Assembly (NCBI GenBank): GCA_033439295.1
Contig: JAVTLE010000021.1
Span: 3,038,009 to 3,102,008 of the forward strand
Direction of reading: 5' to 3'
Origin: Deuterostichococcus epilithicus
Lineage: Eukaryota > Chlorophyta > Trebouxiophyceae > Prasiolales > Stichococcaceae
Length of the DNA stretch: 64,000 bases
Made by a program: the position numbers and the translations under genes. The notes below the pieces were generated by a model. It saw only the letters and a list, made by a program, of their open reading frames with translations, searched no databases and was not told the origin of the DNA. How positions within the stretch are numbered: position 1 is the stretch's first letter; each line of letters opens with the position of its first letter. This document shows positions 34,401-45,206 of the stretch, in pieces.

Positions 34401-37400
34401 ATGGCGCCGGTGCGAGACGGCCTTGCGGCGGTGCGCGAAAACCTCGATGCCGGCCTCCGCCGTGCCTCGGACAGCCTGCACAGCGGCGCCTCACTGGGCG
34501 TCGGTGGCGGCTCCAGTTCGCAGCTGCACGTCGAGGACATCGAGCTGCCGATCCTGGAGGCGACGACGGCGCTGTCCGATGGGTGGGTTGGCATGCTCCA
34601 GGCCGCTGACGTCCGGGTTGCGCTTGATCCGCACACTGACACTGAAAGCGACGATGGCGCTGTTGGATCAGTGGGGTCGATGCAACCCCCAAACCGCCGA
34701 CGCTGAATTTGCTGGATATCCAAGCCCCAGATAGTGGTTTACATGCAAAGGCACGAGCGTTTGCGCCGATGCTTACATGCTCAGCCCATGCGGCTTCCAG
34801 GCTGCGGTTTGTTCAGTTGGTCACTTGGAACGACATCCACTTCTCCGTTCATACTTGTATCTGATGCGCCGCCAGGTATGCCAGCCCGCGGCCGCTGGAC
34901 TACGACAGAGGTTTTGCAACGCTGGAGGAGCGGCAGGCCGAGGACGCACGCATGATGCATGATGGCGAGCCGCGCAGCGACACCAAGGACGAACTGGTGA
35001 GTATTGTCCTGCATCCGCAGCTCAACCCTTACCGTTTCTGCTTTTCCTGGCTTGTGGGATCTGCGAGGCGCCTGACCAGCATGGCGTGCAGCACCGCCAA
35101 GACGATATGGCAGCGGTGTGCTAGGTAGCATGCCAATGGCTGCCGATTGCCAATGGCGGCCGTCCTTTGGTAGCTTGAGAGAGGCCTGCAAGGCTTGAGG
35201 GGATGCGTCGCGATCCACGGCAGTGCCACTTTGCTACCGTACATCGTACATCCTGCTGCAAGCGTCTCGCTGTTGAAGCCAGAAGCCAAGGTGTCTCGGG
35301 ATGGAGTTTGCACCGTGGTCCACATGGGGGACCTCGCATGTGCACAAGACAGACACTGCGCTGCTGCAGCAAACAGTTGAAGGGTCGCGATCAGGCGCCT
35401 CGCTGCGGCAGCCACACGAGCTGCCTGTTGTGTGGGCATACCAGTGCAAATGTCAAGTACAGGTCTGCACAGGACAAGAGCCTCAAAACACAGCAGGAGC
35501 CTCCAACGGAAGACACATGGCCGCGCACCGCAGTCAACTGTGCATTGCTGAACCAAGAAACTGTGCCGCACAGGACCTGGAGCTCGGACAGCCGTACATG
35601 GCGAAGGACGTCACGCGGCGGCGCGGCTGCTGTGGCGGCGTGTGCACCTTCATCCTGGCGCACTGGAGCAAGGCGGTCGTGCTTGCGATCGTCATCACAG
35701 TGATCGTGCTGTTCTCTGTGCGGGTACGTGTGGTTTCCAAGTCTGGCTTGCCCCTTGTGTCCAGCTTAACAGCTGATGCTGTGGGACATGGACGGCTGCG
35801 CTGTCAAAGGCGTGCCCACTGCAAAGAGTTTGGGTCACCTGGAATTGGCAGATCCGTTCGGCCTGGCCACCGATTGTGACTGCAGCTGGTTGTGTAGATC
35901 CATCACTTCACAAAGCCTGATGTTCCGTAACATTGGATGGCCATTGCTCAGCTTGCTGGACGATCTTCACACTCCTGATGACCGGCGCCGCAGGGAGTGC
36001 GCATCTTCGGCGAAATCCTGCACTTCTTCGAGCGCTGGAACAACTGGGCGGGCTGGGGCATCTTCATCGGCCTTTTCATCGTAAACGTGACGCTGTTCCT
36101 GCCTGGCGTGGCGCTCATACTGGGCGCCGGCTTCATATTCGGGTGCGGGTGCACGAACGTGTGTATCGATTCTCCAGGGGCGCACTGTGCATCCTGAACC
36201 TGGCCTGCAAGAGTAGGTGTGGGCGTGCTGCGCCATTGGCCAAGTGGGCACCTTCCTGCAGCCTCCTGGCTAGCACCAGGCGTCTGCGCTGCTACCCTGT
36301 CATCAGTCCCCTGACCGGACCCTTCTACATCCCGGACAGGTTCTGGAAGGGGCTGCTGGCGGTGTGGGCGGGCGGCGCCATCGGGCAGGCGGGCGCCTTT
36401 CTGCTGGCGCGCTACCTCGTGCGTGACCTGGTGGTGCACTACGTCGCGAGGAAGTGGCCCAAGTGGGACCTCATCGAGCACATGCTGGTGGGTGTGACGT
36501 GTCCATTCCCTGCGCAGCGGACTCGCAGCATGCAGCTGAGGGTGGGGGGCGCATGCTGTGGGCGGGGCGGTGGAAGCCCCGCGCCCGAATGAGGCGGCGC
36601 TGGCTTCGTTTCGCATCCGCCGGCTCACCCAGGCTAGATGTCTTGACTGGGAAAGGAGGGGTCTTGTGGCCTTCGAAAACGGTTCGCTCGAATGGCAGGG
36701 CAGGAGGAATGCCCAGCAGCACAGGAACTGGCGCACTGCGCCTGCGCAGGCTGCATGCCAGCAAAATTCATGCTCTCGACAGGCACACGTGCGTGTTGTA
36801 AGCATGGTCTTGTAAGGCATTCCGTCAGGCCAGACAAGGTACAGCTGCGACGATGCAAGCTGATCGATCGTGGGACAGTTGGCTGTGCTCCTCCATATAT
36901 CAAGAACAGTGCCTCCGGAGCGCATTGGTGGCAAGTGTGTCGAATTGACGCGCCGCAGGTGGCGGAAGGCTGGAAAATCATTCTGCTGCTGCGGCTGAGC
37001 CCCATCGTGCCGTGGAACCTGCTCAACATCGCGATGGCTTCGACCAGCATCCCCTTTTGGCAGTTTGTCACCGCCTCCGCCATCGGTGCGCAGCTTGCGT
37101 TTGTCTTTGCATTGCTGTAGCAGTGTACATCTCGTCAGATCAATGAACAGTCGTCTCGTTTTTGGTGGACTAAAGTCAATGCACCATCCTTGCAGCGATC
37201 CTCCAGCGCAGCAGTCCTCAATGACCAGGGGATCGTGTCCAAGTGCCGAGGACTGACATGGCAGCACCCGACTTGCAGGCATTGGCTTCGAGACGAGCGT
37301 GCTGTGCTACTTCGGCAGCCTGGCGCACAACATCCGGGAGATCGTGTCGGGGGACGCCAAGCCACAGGGGCCCGTCGTGTACGTGCTGGCAGGCGTCAGC

Positions 37401-39092
37401 CTGCTGTCTGCGGTGCTGGCGGCGGTCCTGGCCACCATTTCCGTCAAGTGTGTCCACTTCGCTGGTCCTTCATCTGTGTCCCAAACCTCTGCGGAAAGGG
37501 CCGCAAATGGACAAGGTCGAGAGCCGTTGCGGCCGTTTCGGCCACCATCTCCCCCGAGTTCGGCTGTCCGGCGCCGGCCAGTGTGACTATGAGCCACTAA
37601 CCCTAACAGGTCCAGCCCCGTGGACCAGCCTTGTCGCCGATGGCGCCCCACCCGCATGCCTGCACAGCAGCACCGACAGCGTCGGCGGGCCTTCGGGGGG
37701 CACACGGCAACAGGGTCTGCACCCCAGCAGATAGCCAAAGCAGGACTTTGGCCCTGGCACTGACCGGCAGCAGGACCCGATACTTGGCACAGGACCCTCA
37801 AGAGAAAAACCTCTCATGAGACCCTCTGTACAAGCTGCAGCGTGCGGACGCCTCCAAGCAGGTGCTGAACCCTCGGCGTCGGAGCTCCAAGAACAATTCT
37901 GCAAGCACAAACGGTATTCCGATAATCAAAACTTGAGTAGAGGATGACCACTGCGCAGGCGCGCGCTGCGGCGGGCGGACGCCTTCAAGCAGGCACAGGC
38001 GCAGGGGGACGGCGACGAGGACGGCAGCGCCGGCGGTGCCACCGAGGAGTACGCCTTCCTGCCCCAGGTGAAGCCTGCGAGGGACATTCCTTCCTGACCC
38101 TGACATCCCGAACGCTGTGGCTGGCAGTTGCCTGGCGGTGACGACGCGGCCTACCCCTGCCTGCGAACCAGGTGCCGTGGGTTCCTGGGGGCCTGGTCTC
38201 GACGCCTTTCCGCAAGGGACCCTCTCCTTCCGCAAGGAAACCTCAACCCTGCATACGCCGCCCGAACGCCATTGCGCAAGCCGACCGGCGACGGGTCCGA
38301 GGCGCCACTCCCTGCAGCTCATCGATCCTGCAAAGGTGGAGCGGTTGCGCTGGTGTGCCACGGCAGCGTTGGCAGGACGCTGATCTGGGCTGCTGCGCGA
38401 CAAGCCTGCAGTGCAGGGTTGTGCGGATGTGGCTGCCGCAGCGGTGCACCAAACCGCCGCCTGGCCCTGCGCCGCCTCACACCTATGCATGTCCTGTGCA
38501 ACAGGCGCTGCCGCACGAGGGGCCGACCGGTGTGCCACATGGCGGTGGCGGCGGCCTGAACGCCGCGGGTCCCTATGCAGCGTCGGACGCCGGCAGCAGC
38601 CCGCGGCCAGCGCTGCGGCGAATGGCGGACACCCTGAAGTCAAATTCTGGGTTTGACAGCGATGAGTCTGGCGGCATGCGCATGGTGCCCCTCGGCAAAC
38701 ACAGCGGCAGCGGCGGCAGCAGAGACGGAGAATTCGACGCGGCGCAGGGGTTGTCGCCCGCGAGCAGTGAGGCCGGGCGGCGCAGCGATGACGAGCAGCA
38801 AGTGGGCCGAGGCCGGCGGGACGCCGACCTGCAGGTTCAGCGGCCATGGGCATTTAACGGCCAACGGGCATCGCTGGGAGCCATCGGCGGCAGTGGCGGT
38901 ACAGAAGGCGTCATCGAGATGGGCAGCGGCGGCGATTCTGCGGGCCACACGGCAGCCTTCCGGCAGCAGGCTGCGGCGTGGGGGCTGCCGGCAGGCCCTG
39001 GCGAGGATGGGCTCGACTTCGGCAGCGCCGACGGGTTATCGCCGCATGCGCTGCGGGCCGACTTGCGGCCTGTCGAGGGCGTCATGACCTGA
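34401..39092 (+). CDS. TVP38/TMEM64-family (VTT/DedA-type) membrane protein
   Basis: Nine exons can be joined in phase: from 34401 (MAPVRDGLAAVREN), 34873 (YASPRPLDYDRGF), about 35576, about 35997, about 36342, about 36959, about 37276, about 37958 and about 38511 to the stop at 39092. An acidic cytosolic N-terminus precedes a first membrane helix (AVVLAIVITVIVLFSV). The VTT core then shows GWGIFIGLFIVNVTLFLPGV, ALILGAGFIFGFW, AIGQAGAFLLARYLVRD, ILLLRLSPIVPWNLLN and GVSLLSAVLAAVLATISVK. The F/Y-x-R motif (LLLRLSPIVPWN) is diagnostic of TVP38/TMEM64. Related proteins (TMEM41B, VMP1, Tvp38) act as phospholipid scramblases or in Golgi and ER lipid homeostasis; a similar role here is inference. 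A Gly/Ser/Asp-rich tail of about 190 residues encoded by the last exon (DSDESGGMRMVPLGKHSG) is not part of the family core and looks disordered. Confidence 0.88.
37530..37560 (+). repeat. Copy of the 3' edge of the TVP38-like 37276 exon
   Basis: GTTTCGGCCACCATCTCCCC at 37534 mirrors GTCCTGGCCACCATTTCCGT at 37425, 110 bp downstream of the real exon end. Confidence 0.6.
37597..37607 (+). repeat. Telomere-like motif in intron
   Basis: CTAACCCTAAC, one and a half degenerate telomere-type units in the intron between the 37276 and 37958 exons. Confidence 0.4.
37832..37870 (+). repeat. Copy of the 5' edge of the TVP38-like 37958 exon
   Basis: GCGTGCGGACGCCTCCAAGC (37840) mirrors GCGGGCGGACGCCTTCAAGC (37970) with a 130-bp offset. 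A much weaker third copy may lie near 37877. Confidence 0.75.
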
Positions 39093-40172
39093 AGTTGACC
39101 GACTCTTGATGGATCCAGCTTGCACAGCTTAGATTCGTCCCCTTGCGTTCTCGGCTCGGTTCTGCCACCGCCTGTGACGTGGCTCTCACATGCACACAGA
39201 TATCCTTGTTCTACCACGCCTGTAGGTTCGCGCGATCCCGTGACACGCTCGCTGGCTCCGCCGAGTCTGATTGTACGTCTCCTAGCTTCATATGCCGAAC
39301 GGAATGCACCCCCTTCTCTGAACAGCTGGCAAAGGGTCTTCGAGGAAAGGGCGCCGTAATGCCGCCGCGGCATTATTAGTCACCGATCATCGAGTCGGTT
39401 CACGCAAGTCGATTGGCGCCTACGACCATTCCAGCGGATTTGTCTCTTGCATCAGCGGTCGGCGATCGCGAAGTATCTCCGGCAAGACCAACCAGCGTGC
39501 GCGCAGGCAGGGCCTTGACCGACGTCGTCGCGGTGACGAAGCGCAAGGTGTGAGGCCCCGCGCGCCGGCTCCGTCCGCGCCTCTGCGACCACCACAGACG
39601 ACGCAGTGGCACACGTGCCGAGGATACCGGCCGATAGCTTGTGCGTCCGAGGCTGCACATGCGCACCACCGAAAAGCCAGCTTCTCCAAAGCTAGCTTTT
39701 CGGTCCCAGCTGGCACCTTGTGTGCAAGACTTGTCGTGATTGCATGCACAAAGTTTGTCGAAAGGCCACTTTCGGTCGGCCACACGGCGCATAGGAGGTG
39801 TGCAAGCGGCGTTCCGCCCTCTAGTCGGCGGCTGATTTGCGCTCCAGCCTGGGCGGGGTCATTGTCCTCTCACTGAGGACCACACCTGCATCGAGCTTTC
39901 AGGACGCGGTGAGGCTCCGAGGCTGACGAAATCGTTGACAGGACGGCTGGTGCTGCTTAGTGCAGCGGCCAAACAGCGGGCCTCCAGCCGGCTTGGAGCC
40001 TCAGAGCCGGCCTGGGTCGTCAGCATGTGCAGCTGAGGTGACGCTTCTGTGCCGTCATGCAGGCATTTGCCGCGCTTGTATACCAAGACACTCGAGTTGC
40101 TGGAGGCGGGCGCTGCGCCGCTGGAGGAGCATCCGGCGTTGCTGCATCACATTGCAGCCGGGCAACATCCAC
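39093..40172. other. Intergenic region between TVP38-like and hydrolase genes
   Basis: These 1080 bp hold the 3' UTR of the TVP38-like gene and the hydrolase promoter. Overlapping minus frames at 39400-39792 have no recognisable domain and no clear splice context. The one structured element is the hairpin at 39668-39704. A weaker inverted pair, GAGGCTCC near 39910 and GGAGCCTC near 39995, is also present. Confidence 0.45.
39668..39704. repeat. 16-bp stem hairpin
   Basis: ACCGAAAAGCCAGCTT and AAGCTAGCTTTTCGGT are inverted repeats with one mismatch, separated by CTCCA. It could be a transcript hairpin, a cruciform or the core of a tiny inverted-repeat element. No target-site duplication is evident. 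Confidence 0.75.
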
Positions 40173-43100
40173 ATGGTCCGGTCGGCTGGCGGCCGGGGGC
40201 GCGCCGTGCTCGCCGCAGCATGCCTGCTGCTCAGTCTACAGCCAGCCTTTGCAGGTCCTTTACTGGGTGACGCGGGCTCGTCGGCCTGCAATGTGGTGTC
40301 GTGTGCATGCATTCCACAAGAGCCTCAGGTGCACTGAGTCTGCCTGCATCTGCATCGGCACCGCACGGCTCTGAACGTGCGAGCCGCGATGCAGAGTCTC
40401 GGGTGCATGGGCCATCCGCTTCTCAGCCACGCTGCTGGTGTGGCTGTTATGGTGTAGCACTAGTTGAGCGCGGAAGGAATTTCCCGCAAGCAGTGGCGTT
40501 TGGACACGGAGCATGTGGCGTCTGCCTCGTCCTGCGCGTAACCGACACTGTGCTTGCTTTGTTCATGCAGCGCCGGGCCCCGGTCTTGAGCCCGGCCCAG
40601 GAGGCGGCGTCCCGTGTAAGAAGGGTTACTACAAAAGCGGCACCGGGAACTACAAATGCTCAAAGTGCCCTTCGGGCACCATACAGCCAGGGACAGGGCA
40701 CAGCGCTTGTCAGGTGAGTGTTTGTCCGGCCTTTGTTTTTTTAGCATGTAGCGCTGCTCAGATGTGTAGCTTGGGTGATCTTGATTATTGTAGAAGCGCC
40801 GCTGCATTGGCCTTGTCAGACTGAAGAAGGGAATGGGACGGAAGGCAAGCAAATAGCGATGTCTCTCACTCCAGCGACTCGGTGTTGTTGCCCTTCGCAG
40901 GCCTGCCCCCTGAACAAGTACAGCAACGACGCCGGCACCTTCTGCAGTGCGTGCTTCCTGACCTTGTTGCTGCAGAGTGTGCGTGCTGCTGCCACCTGCT
41001 CATGTCCCCCACTCCTGTCTCCTAATGTCTCTGTGAGCCTTGCGCCTTGGATATCAACTTACGAGCCTTCCGTGCTGTGCTGGAAGCAGAAGCGCTGCCG
41101 CCTGGTGAGTTCCGGAAGGCGCCTCCGCCAAGGTGAGTCATTTCCGTTTAGTGCCTGTGTTACTCGCTTTGCCGTGTCGCCTTACCTCACTTTGGTTGAC
41201 ACTTGGCACAAAATCTGCTCGCTGCCCACATTCGATTCAGTGTTGTTCAGTAAGTGTTGTTCAGTAAGAGCCGACACAACCGTCGGCTGTGTGGCGGCTC
41301 AGCCTCACAAGGTTCACCACCCTCAATGCAGGCCAACGCCCAGGCCGACGCGCAAGCCGACGCGCAAGCCGACCCGCAAGCCGACGCGGAAGCCGACGGC
41401 AAGGCCAACGACCTCTGTGGTGAGGGTGTCTGGCGTTTCGACTCGTATATGCTCTGCCCTGTGGGTTCCACCCTGTGCATGGCGCGGTCTTGACGGTCTT
41501 GGGTTTATGGTTCTGGCCGGCTGCCAGCACACGTCAACAGCGTGGTGGTTTGAGTACCTGGACTGCACAAGTCTGCACCCCCCAACCAGTAAGGATGTCG
41601 AGTGCAACTGCAAGTGACATTCGGCCCTGGCATGCCCTGCTGCGCAGTCGTCGCAAGTGCAAAAGGACTCGACTATCTACCACCCGTCGCGGACCTGCAA
41701 GCCAGACGGAGACGGCGGCACGCTCTGCGGAATCCCCGTTGGCTACAAGGGCACCGGCCGCACCGGCACCTACTATCTGCCAAAGGTTTCCCACTGTTCC
41801 TCCAATCCAAAGACTTCAAGCTGTTGCGTGTGTCTTGGAGCAGCAGCAGCGGCCGCTTGTTAAGTTCATCCTGCTGGCTCTGCATAGGATCTGCATTGGA
41901 GAGCAGCAGCCGATCAGAGTCGTCCGCATGTTGCGCGTAGCGCATTGTGCCCTGCTGACTGACATATCCAGTCAAGTGCATCTTGAATGCGACTCTGCGA
42001 CCGCTTCCTGCTGCTGTCTAATGCATGGTGTGTTTGTGGCTGCAGACATACAAGCAGCGGGCGCTGCCGCTGGTCATTGTGCTGCACGGTTCAGGCGTCA
42101 ACGGTAACTGGATGCTGCAGAGCCTGCCATTTAAGCAGTATGCTGACAAGAACCAGGTGCGCGACATCCTCTATGTATGCTGGTCGTATTTCCGTTCCAA
42201 ATCTAGCGAGGAAGAGACTGACCATAACGCTTCAGCTGGTGAGGAAGGCAGCGAAACCTTAACGCCTGAGCATGCAACTCTAATCTTTTATGTCACCCTT
42301 CCACTAGCCTGCACATCCGGACATGCCAACATCAAACTGATGCACGACATGTCAACCCATGGTCTGAGGGTATCATGCGTCGGGCGAGTTTGGCGGTTCA
42401 CTTTGGGTGGTGGAAGCTTTGGGGTTCCGACAAAGTGCGCCAATTGGTTGATGAGCTGCGCACCATTTGCCGGCCGCAGGTCATCATCCTGGCGCCGGAC
42501 AGCAAATTCAACATGTACTGGATCTTGCCAGCTACTGCAGCTGACGCCTTCACGCACGACTTCTACCACATAGACGTGAGCGCCTGCAGCCGGGGCTTTT
42601 CAGTGCAACCTGACACACCGTAGCCCTCATCATGAGCCGGGCGCAGACCCTTGTGCTGCCGGCAGAGTCGGGTTAAGCTTGTGCCGCCGGAGGGTTGCCT
42701 TGACTGAGAGGACTGGTGGCTCGCACAGGGGTGCTACAAATGGTTTGTGGAGAAGAACACAAACAAGGCGCGCGTCAACACCGCACTGGTCAGCATCGCC
42801 GGCAACTCGCGCGCAGGGTGAGCACACATCCTTCGCACAAATGCGGCCACTTGAAGGCTTCAGGAGACCCGAGCCTGCCCTAGCATCGGCAGAGCCTTCT
42901 GCACCGGCACAGAGCCCTGAGCCTTGGTGTTGCGCTGCCGTTTATGGCCGCTGCACAGCCTTGATGTTCAATTGAAATGCCTTGACACAGAATCCGAACC
43001 CTGATGCGCTGCCGCAGGTACGCGGCGCCGCCCTTCTGCAGCCGCAGCACAGTGGTCCCATGCTCCGCCTCGGTCATCATGCACGCCAGTGTGCTGCCGC

Positions 43101-43993
43101 AGCAGATGGGCAGGAAGATCATCCCCATCCTGTGGTCGACGGGCGTGCGGGACAACCTTTACGTACGCACCAGACCTCATCTGTGAAGATGCCATTTTAG
43201 AATAACCTGCTTGCATCATTAGCACGGCCCGCACTGCACCACTTGTTTGCAATTTGAGATTTGACGTTTCTCTGCGCTGCCGTGCTGCAGGGTCCGTCCG
43301 TCACGAATGTGAACCGCGCCTACTTCCACATGAAGGAGCCTCAGTTTCCGGTACGTAGGCGGTGCCATGACGACTGCCATTGCACTGGCCAGTCTGTCAA
43401 GTGGATGCCCGATGTCCAACATTTGCAAGTCTGAGATGCGCACGGCAGGGACATGGTTAAAGCTGACATGCCTTGTCGATCTACTGCAGATCTACTACCG
43501 CGTGTGGGACAGTGGGCACCCCCTCAACGTGAGCAATGCTACAACTGCCTCTCAGTGTCTTTGGGCAGCACGATTCTTCGTGTTGCAAAGCGCCTGTGCC
43601 TTTGCTCGTGTCACAACCGCCCCTTGATGTCACACCGTGCCGACGCCTAACACCAGACAGCTATTGTGCTTACCAACGGTCGTCATGGAGCTCGCGCAGA
43701 AAGGGCAGGAGATTGATTGGATCCTCAAGTGGTGCAGCACGCCATCATTCCGCAGGCAAGCCAACGTCCTACTTCCCGCCACCTTGGTTTGCCAACTCCA
43801 GAAGTATGTTGTGTGGTCCAAGGCAATAGCTCTTGTGCCAAGACCGTCCAGGTGTGTCCAGGTGTGCTGAAACATGCTACGCCCATTACTCTGCAGCACG
43901 CCCGCGCCGCCGCTGGGCTCCTACCGCCGGCGGTTGGCTGCGTCGCCCGCCGAGCAGCACCAGCTGCAGGAGGCATCGGTCATCGAGATGTGA
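40173..43993 (+). CDS. Secreted alpha/beta hydrolase with Cys-rich repeat and PTRK linker
   Basis: ATG at 40173 opens a signal peptide (VLAAACLLLSLQPAFA). Exons near 40571 and 40902 encode a Cys-rich module like the ephrin-receptor/GCC2-GCC3 repeat (CKKGYYKSGTGNYKCSKC, SGTIQPGTGHSACQ; ACPLNKYSNDAGTFCSAC). A 12-bp coding repeat at 41345-41392 gives a Pro-Thr-Arg-Lys linker. Then comes a hydrolase domain: STIYHPSRTCKPDGDGG, RALPLVIVLHGSGVNGNWML (oxyanion HG motif), VIILAPDSKFNMYWILP, SIAGNSRAG (GxSxxG nucleophile elbow), ILWSTGVRDNLY (likely acid region) and YYRVWDSGHPLN (likely catalytic His). This is the layout of PHB-depolymerase and feruloyl-esterase-like secreted esterases; the substrate is unknown. 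Several linker exons between 41000 and 41650 are unresolved. The end is either 43993 (a last exon ending EASVIEM) or 43870. Confidence 0.75.
41241..41268 (+). repeat. 14-bp perfect tandem duplication
   Basis: TGTTGTTCAGTAAG occurs twice in direct succession in a hydrolase-gene intron. Each copy carries CAGTAAG, which resembles a splice donor. Confidence 0.85.
41345..41392 (+). repeat. 12-bp coding tandem repeat (Pro-Thr-Arg-Lys linker)
   Basis: Four units of CCGACGCGCAAG with single-base variants. Read as PTRK units they resemble the Pro-rich linkers of volvocine and chlorellacean secreted proteins. A second frame is also open here (QADA repeats), but it lacks the expected linker character. 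Confidence 0.8.
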
Positions 43994-45206
43994 GCGTATC
44001 GCTGCCAGCGGCGGGCACAAGCTGCCTGGGCCGTACCGTGCAAAACAACTTGCGGCGGTGCCCCAAGTAAGTTGCAGCGGCAGCGGCGGGTGATACAGCG
44101 GCAGGTGATACGGCAGCAGGTGGCAGGAATTTGCACCCATAAGGGACGTGTCAGTGGGGTGGCACGTGTGGAGCGGAGTTGCGTCGTGACAGAGTATTTA
44201 GTGTAGCGGCAGCCACCAGCGGCTGGCTTTCTTGTCGGTGCTGGCTGCGCGGTGCGCCGAGCAGCACGTTGCAGGCATTTGCCGCCTGCAACGGCATGCT
44301 GCCTCTTGAGGGCGGGCTTGGATGGCGACCCGGAGAGGGCAGCACAGAACCTGGATGCACGATGCCAGCATCGTCGTCCGAATCAGGGGTCTTTTGGCCA
44401 CATTTTTGAGCGGCAGTTGCGGCGCATGTGTCAGTGCTGCACATTATTAGGCAGTGAGTGGGTAGAGCATTCGTTTGGCAGAGTTGGTTTGCACGGTAGT
44501 GAAGTTCCGAGCCAGCGCCGGCACATGTGGATTTGCTGCTGAATTTGTCCAGATGCCGCTTACAACACTGGGGTTTCAGAACCTTTCTGATTCGTGCAAT
44601 AAAGCGGTAGCTCAAACCCTGTTTTAAAATGCCTCAAGGTTGCAAACCCGCTGGAAGCCACCTTCTCTCAGTGAGTCAACTGGAAAATCTTGCAGGCCAT
44701 TGCCGCCAACAGGGATTGGGTCCGTGATAGCGAGCGCCGGCAGTGCGACAGAAGATGTGCCGACTGCCCTTGATAACTTCGTAAGTGTGTCGTGCGTCGC
44801 AGGCCGCAACGATTGCAGCACAGGCAGACATTGGAGTCTCGGCTGGACCCAGTCTTCACATCACCTGGAGACTACTGCGAATGACCCGGCAGCAGAGTGC
44901 CTTCACAGTCAGAGTCTCCTACTCACCTTTTGGCATAATTGCATGTGTTGACGGTGGCCCGGATGGCGTGCGTCATGCCAAGTCTCGTGCTCCAGGTTGA
45001 GGAGTGATCTGTGCTCCTGCTGGGAGGGTGCACCCAGCACCCAGCAGTCGGGCCAGCCTCACGTTCACCTCGTAAGCATTCCTCGATATCAACCGCTTGC
45101 CAAGGCGTAGGCAGCAGACTCCAGGTGTCAGCCGACATTGAGGCCACCAGAGGCACCGCCTGCGTGGCGTTGGCGGCGGCGACGGCAGTGAAGTCCTCAG
45201 CACGCC
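43994..45206. other. Intergenic region between hydrolase and TOUGH
   Basis: About 1.2 kb containing the hydrolase 3' UTR, in places AT-rich (44540-44640), and the promoter or 5' UTR of TOUGH. Open frames at 44151-44615 (-) and 44640-44951 (+) have no recognisable domain. A stretch near 44455-44480 vaguely resembles a tRNA D-arm but has no B box. Confidence 0.4.

Noticed and set aside
35948-37282. 444-codon minus-strand open frame
   Set aside because: It runs antisense through exons and introns of the TVP38-like gene, which has membrane helices and in-phase splice sites on the plus strand.
39400-39792. Two overlapping minus-strand frames in intergenic DNA
   Set aside because: No recognisable domain, no start context and no supporting splice pattern; treated as intergenic.
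41324-41415. Alternative reading of the 12-bp repeat as QADA units
   Set aside because: The PTRK reading gives a typical secreted-protein linker after a signal peptide and Cys-rich module; the other frame does not lead to the hydrolase exons.
44455-44490. tRNA-like string (GGTAGAGCATTCG) between hydrolase and TOUGH
   Set aside because: No matching anticodon arm, T arm or B box, and no acceptor-stem pairing.
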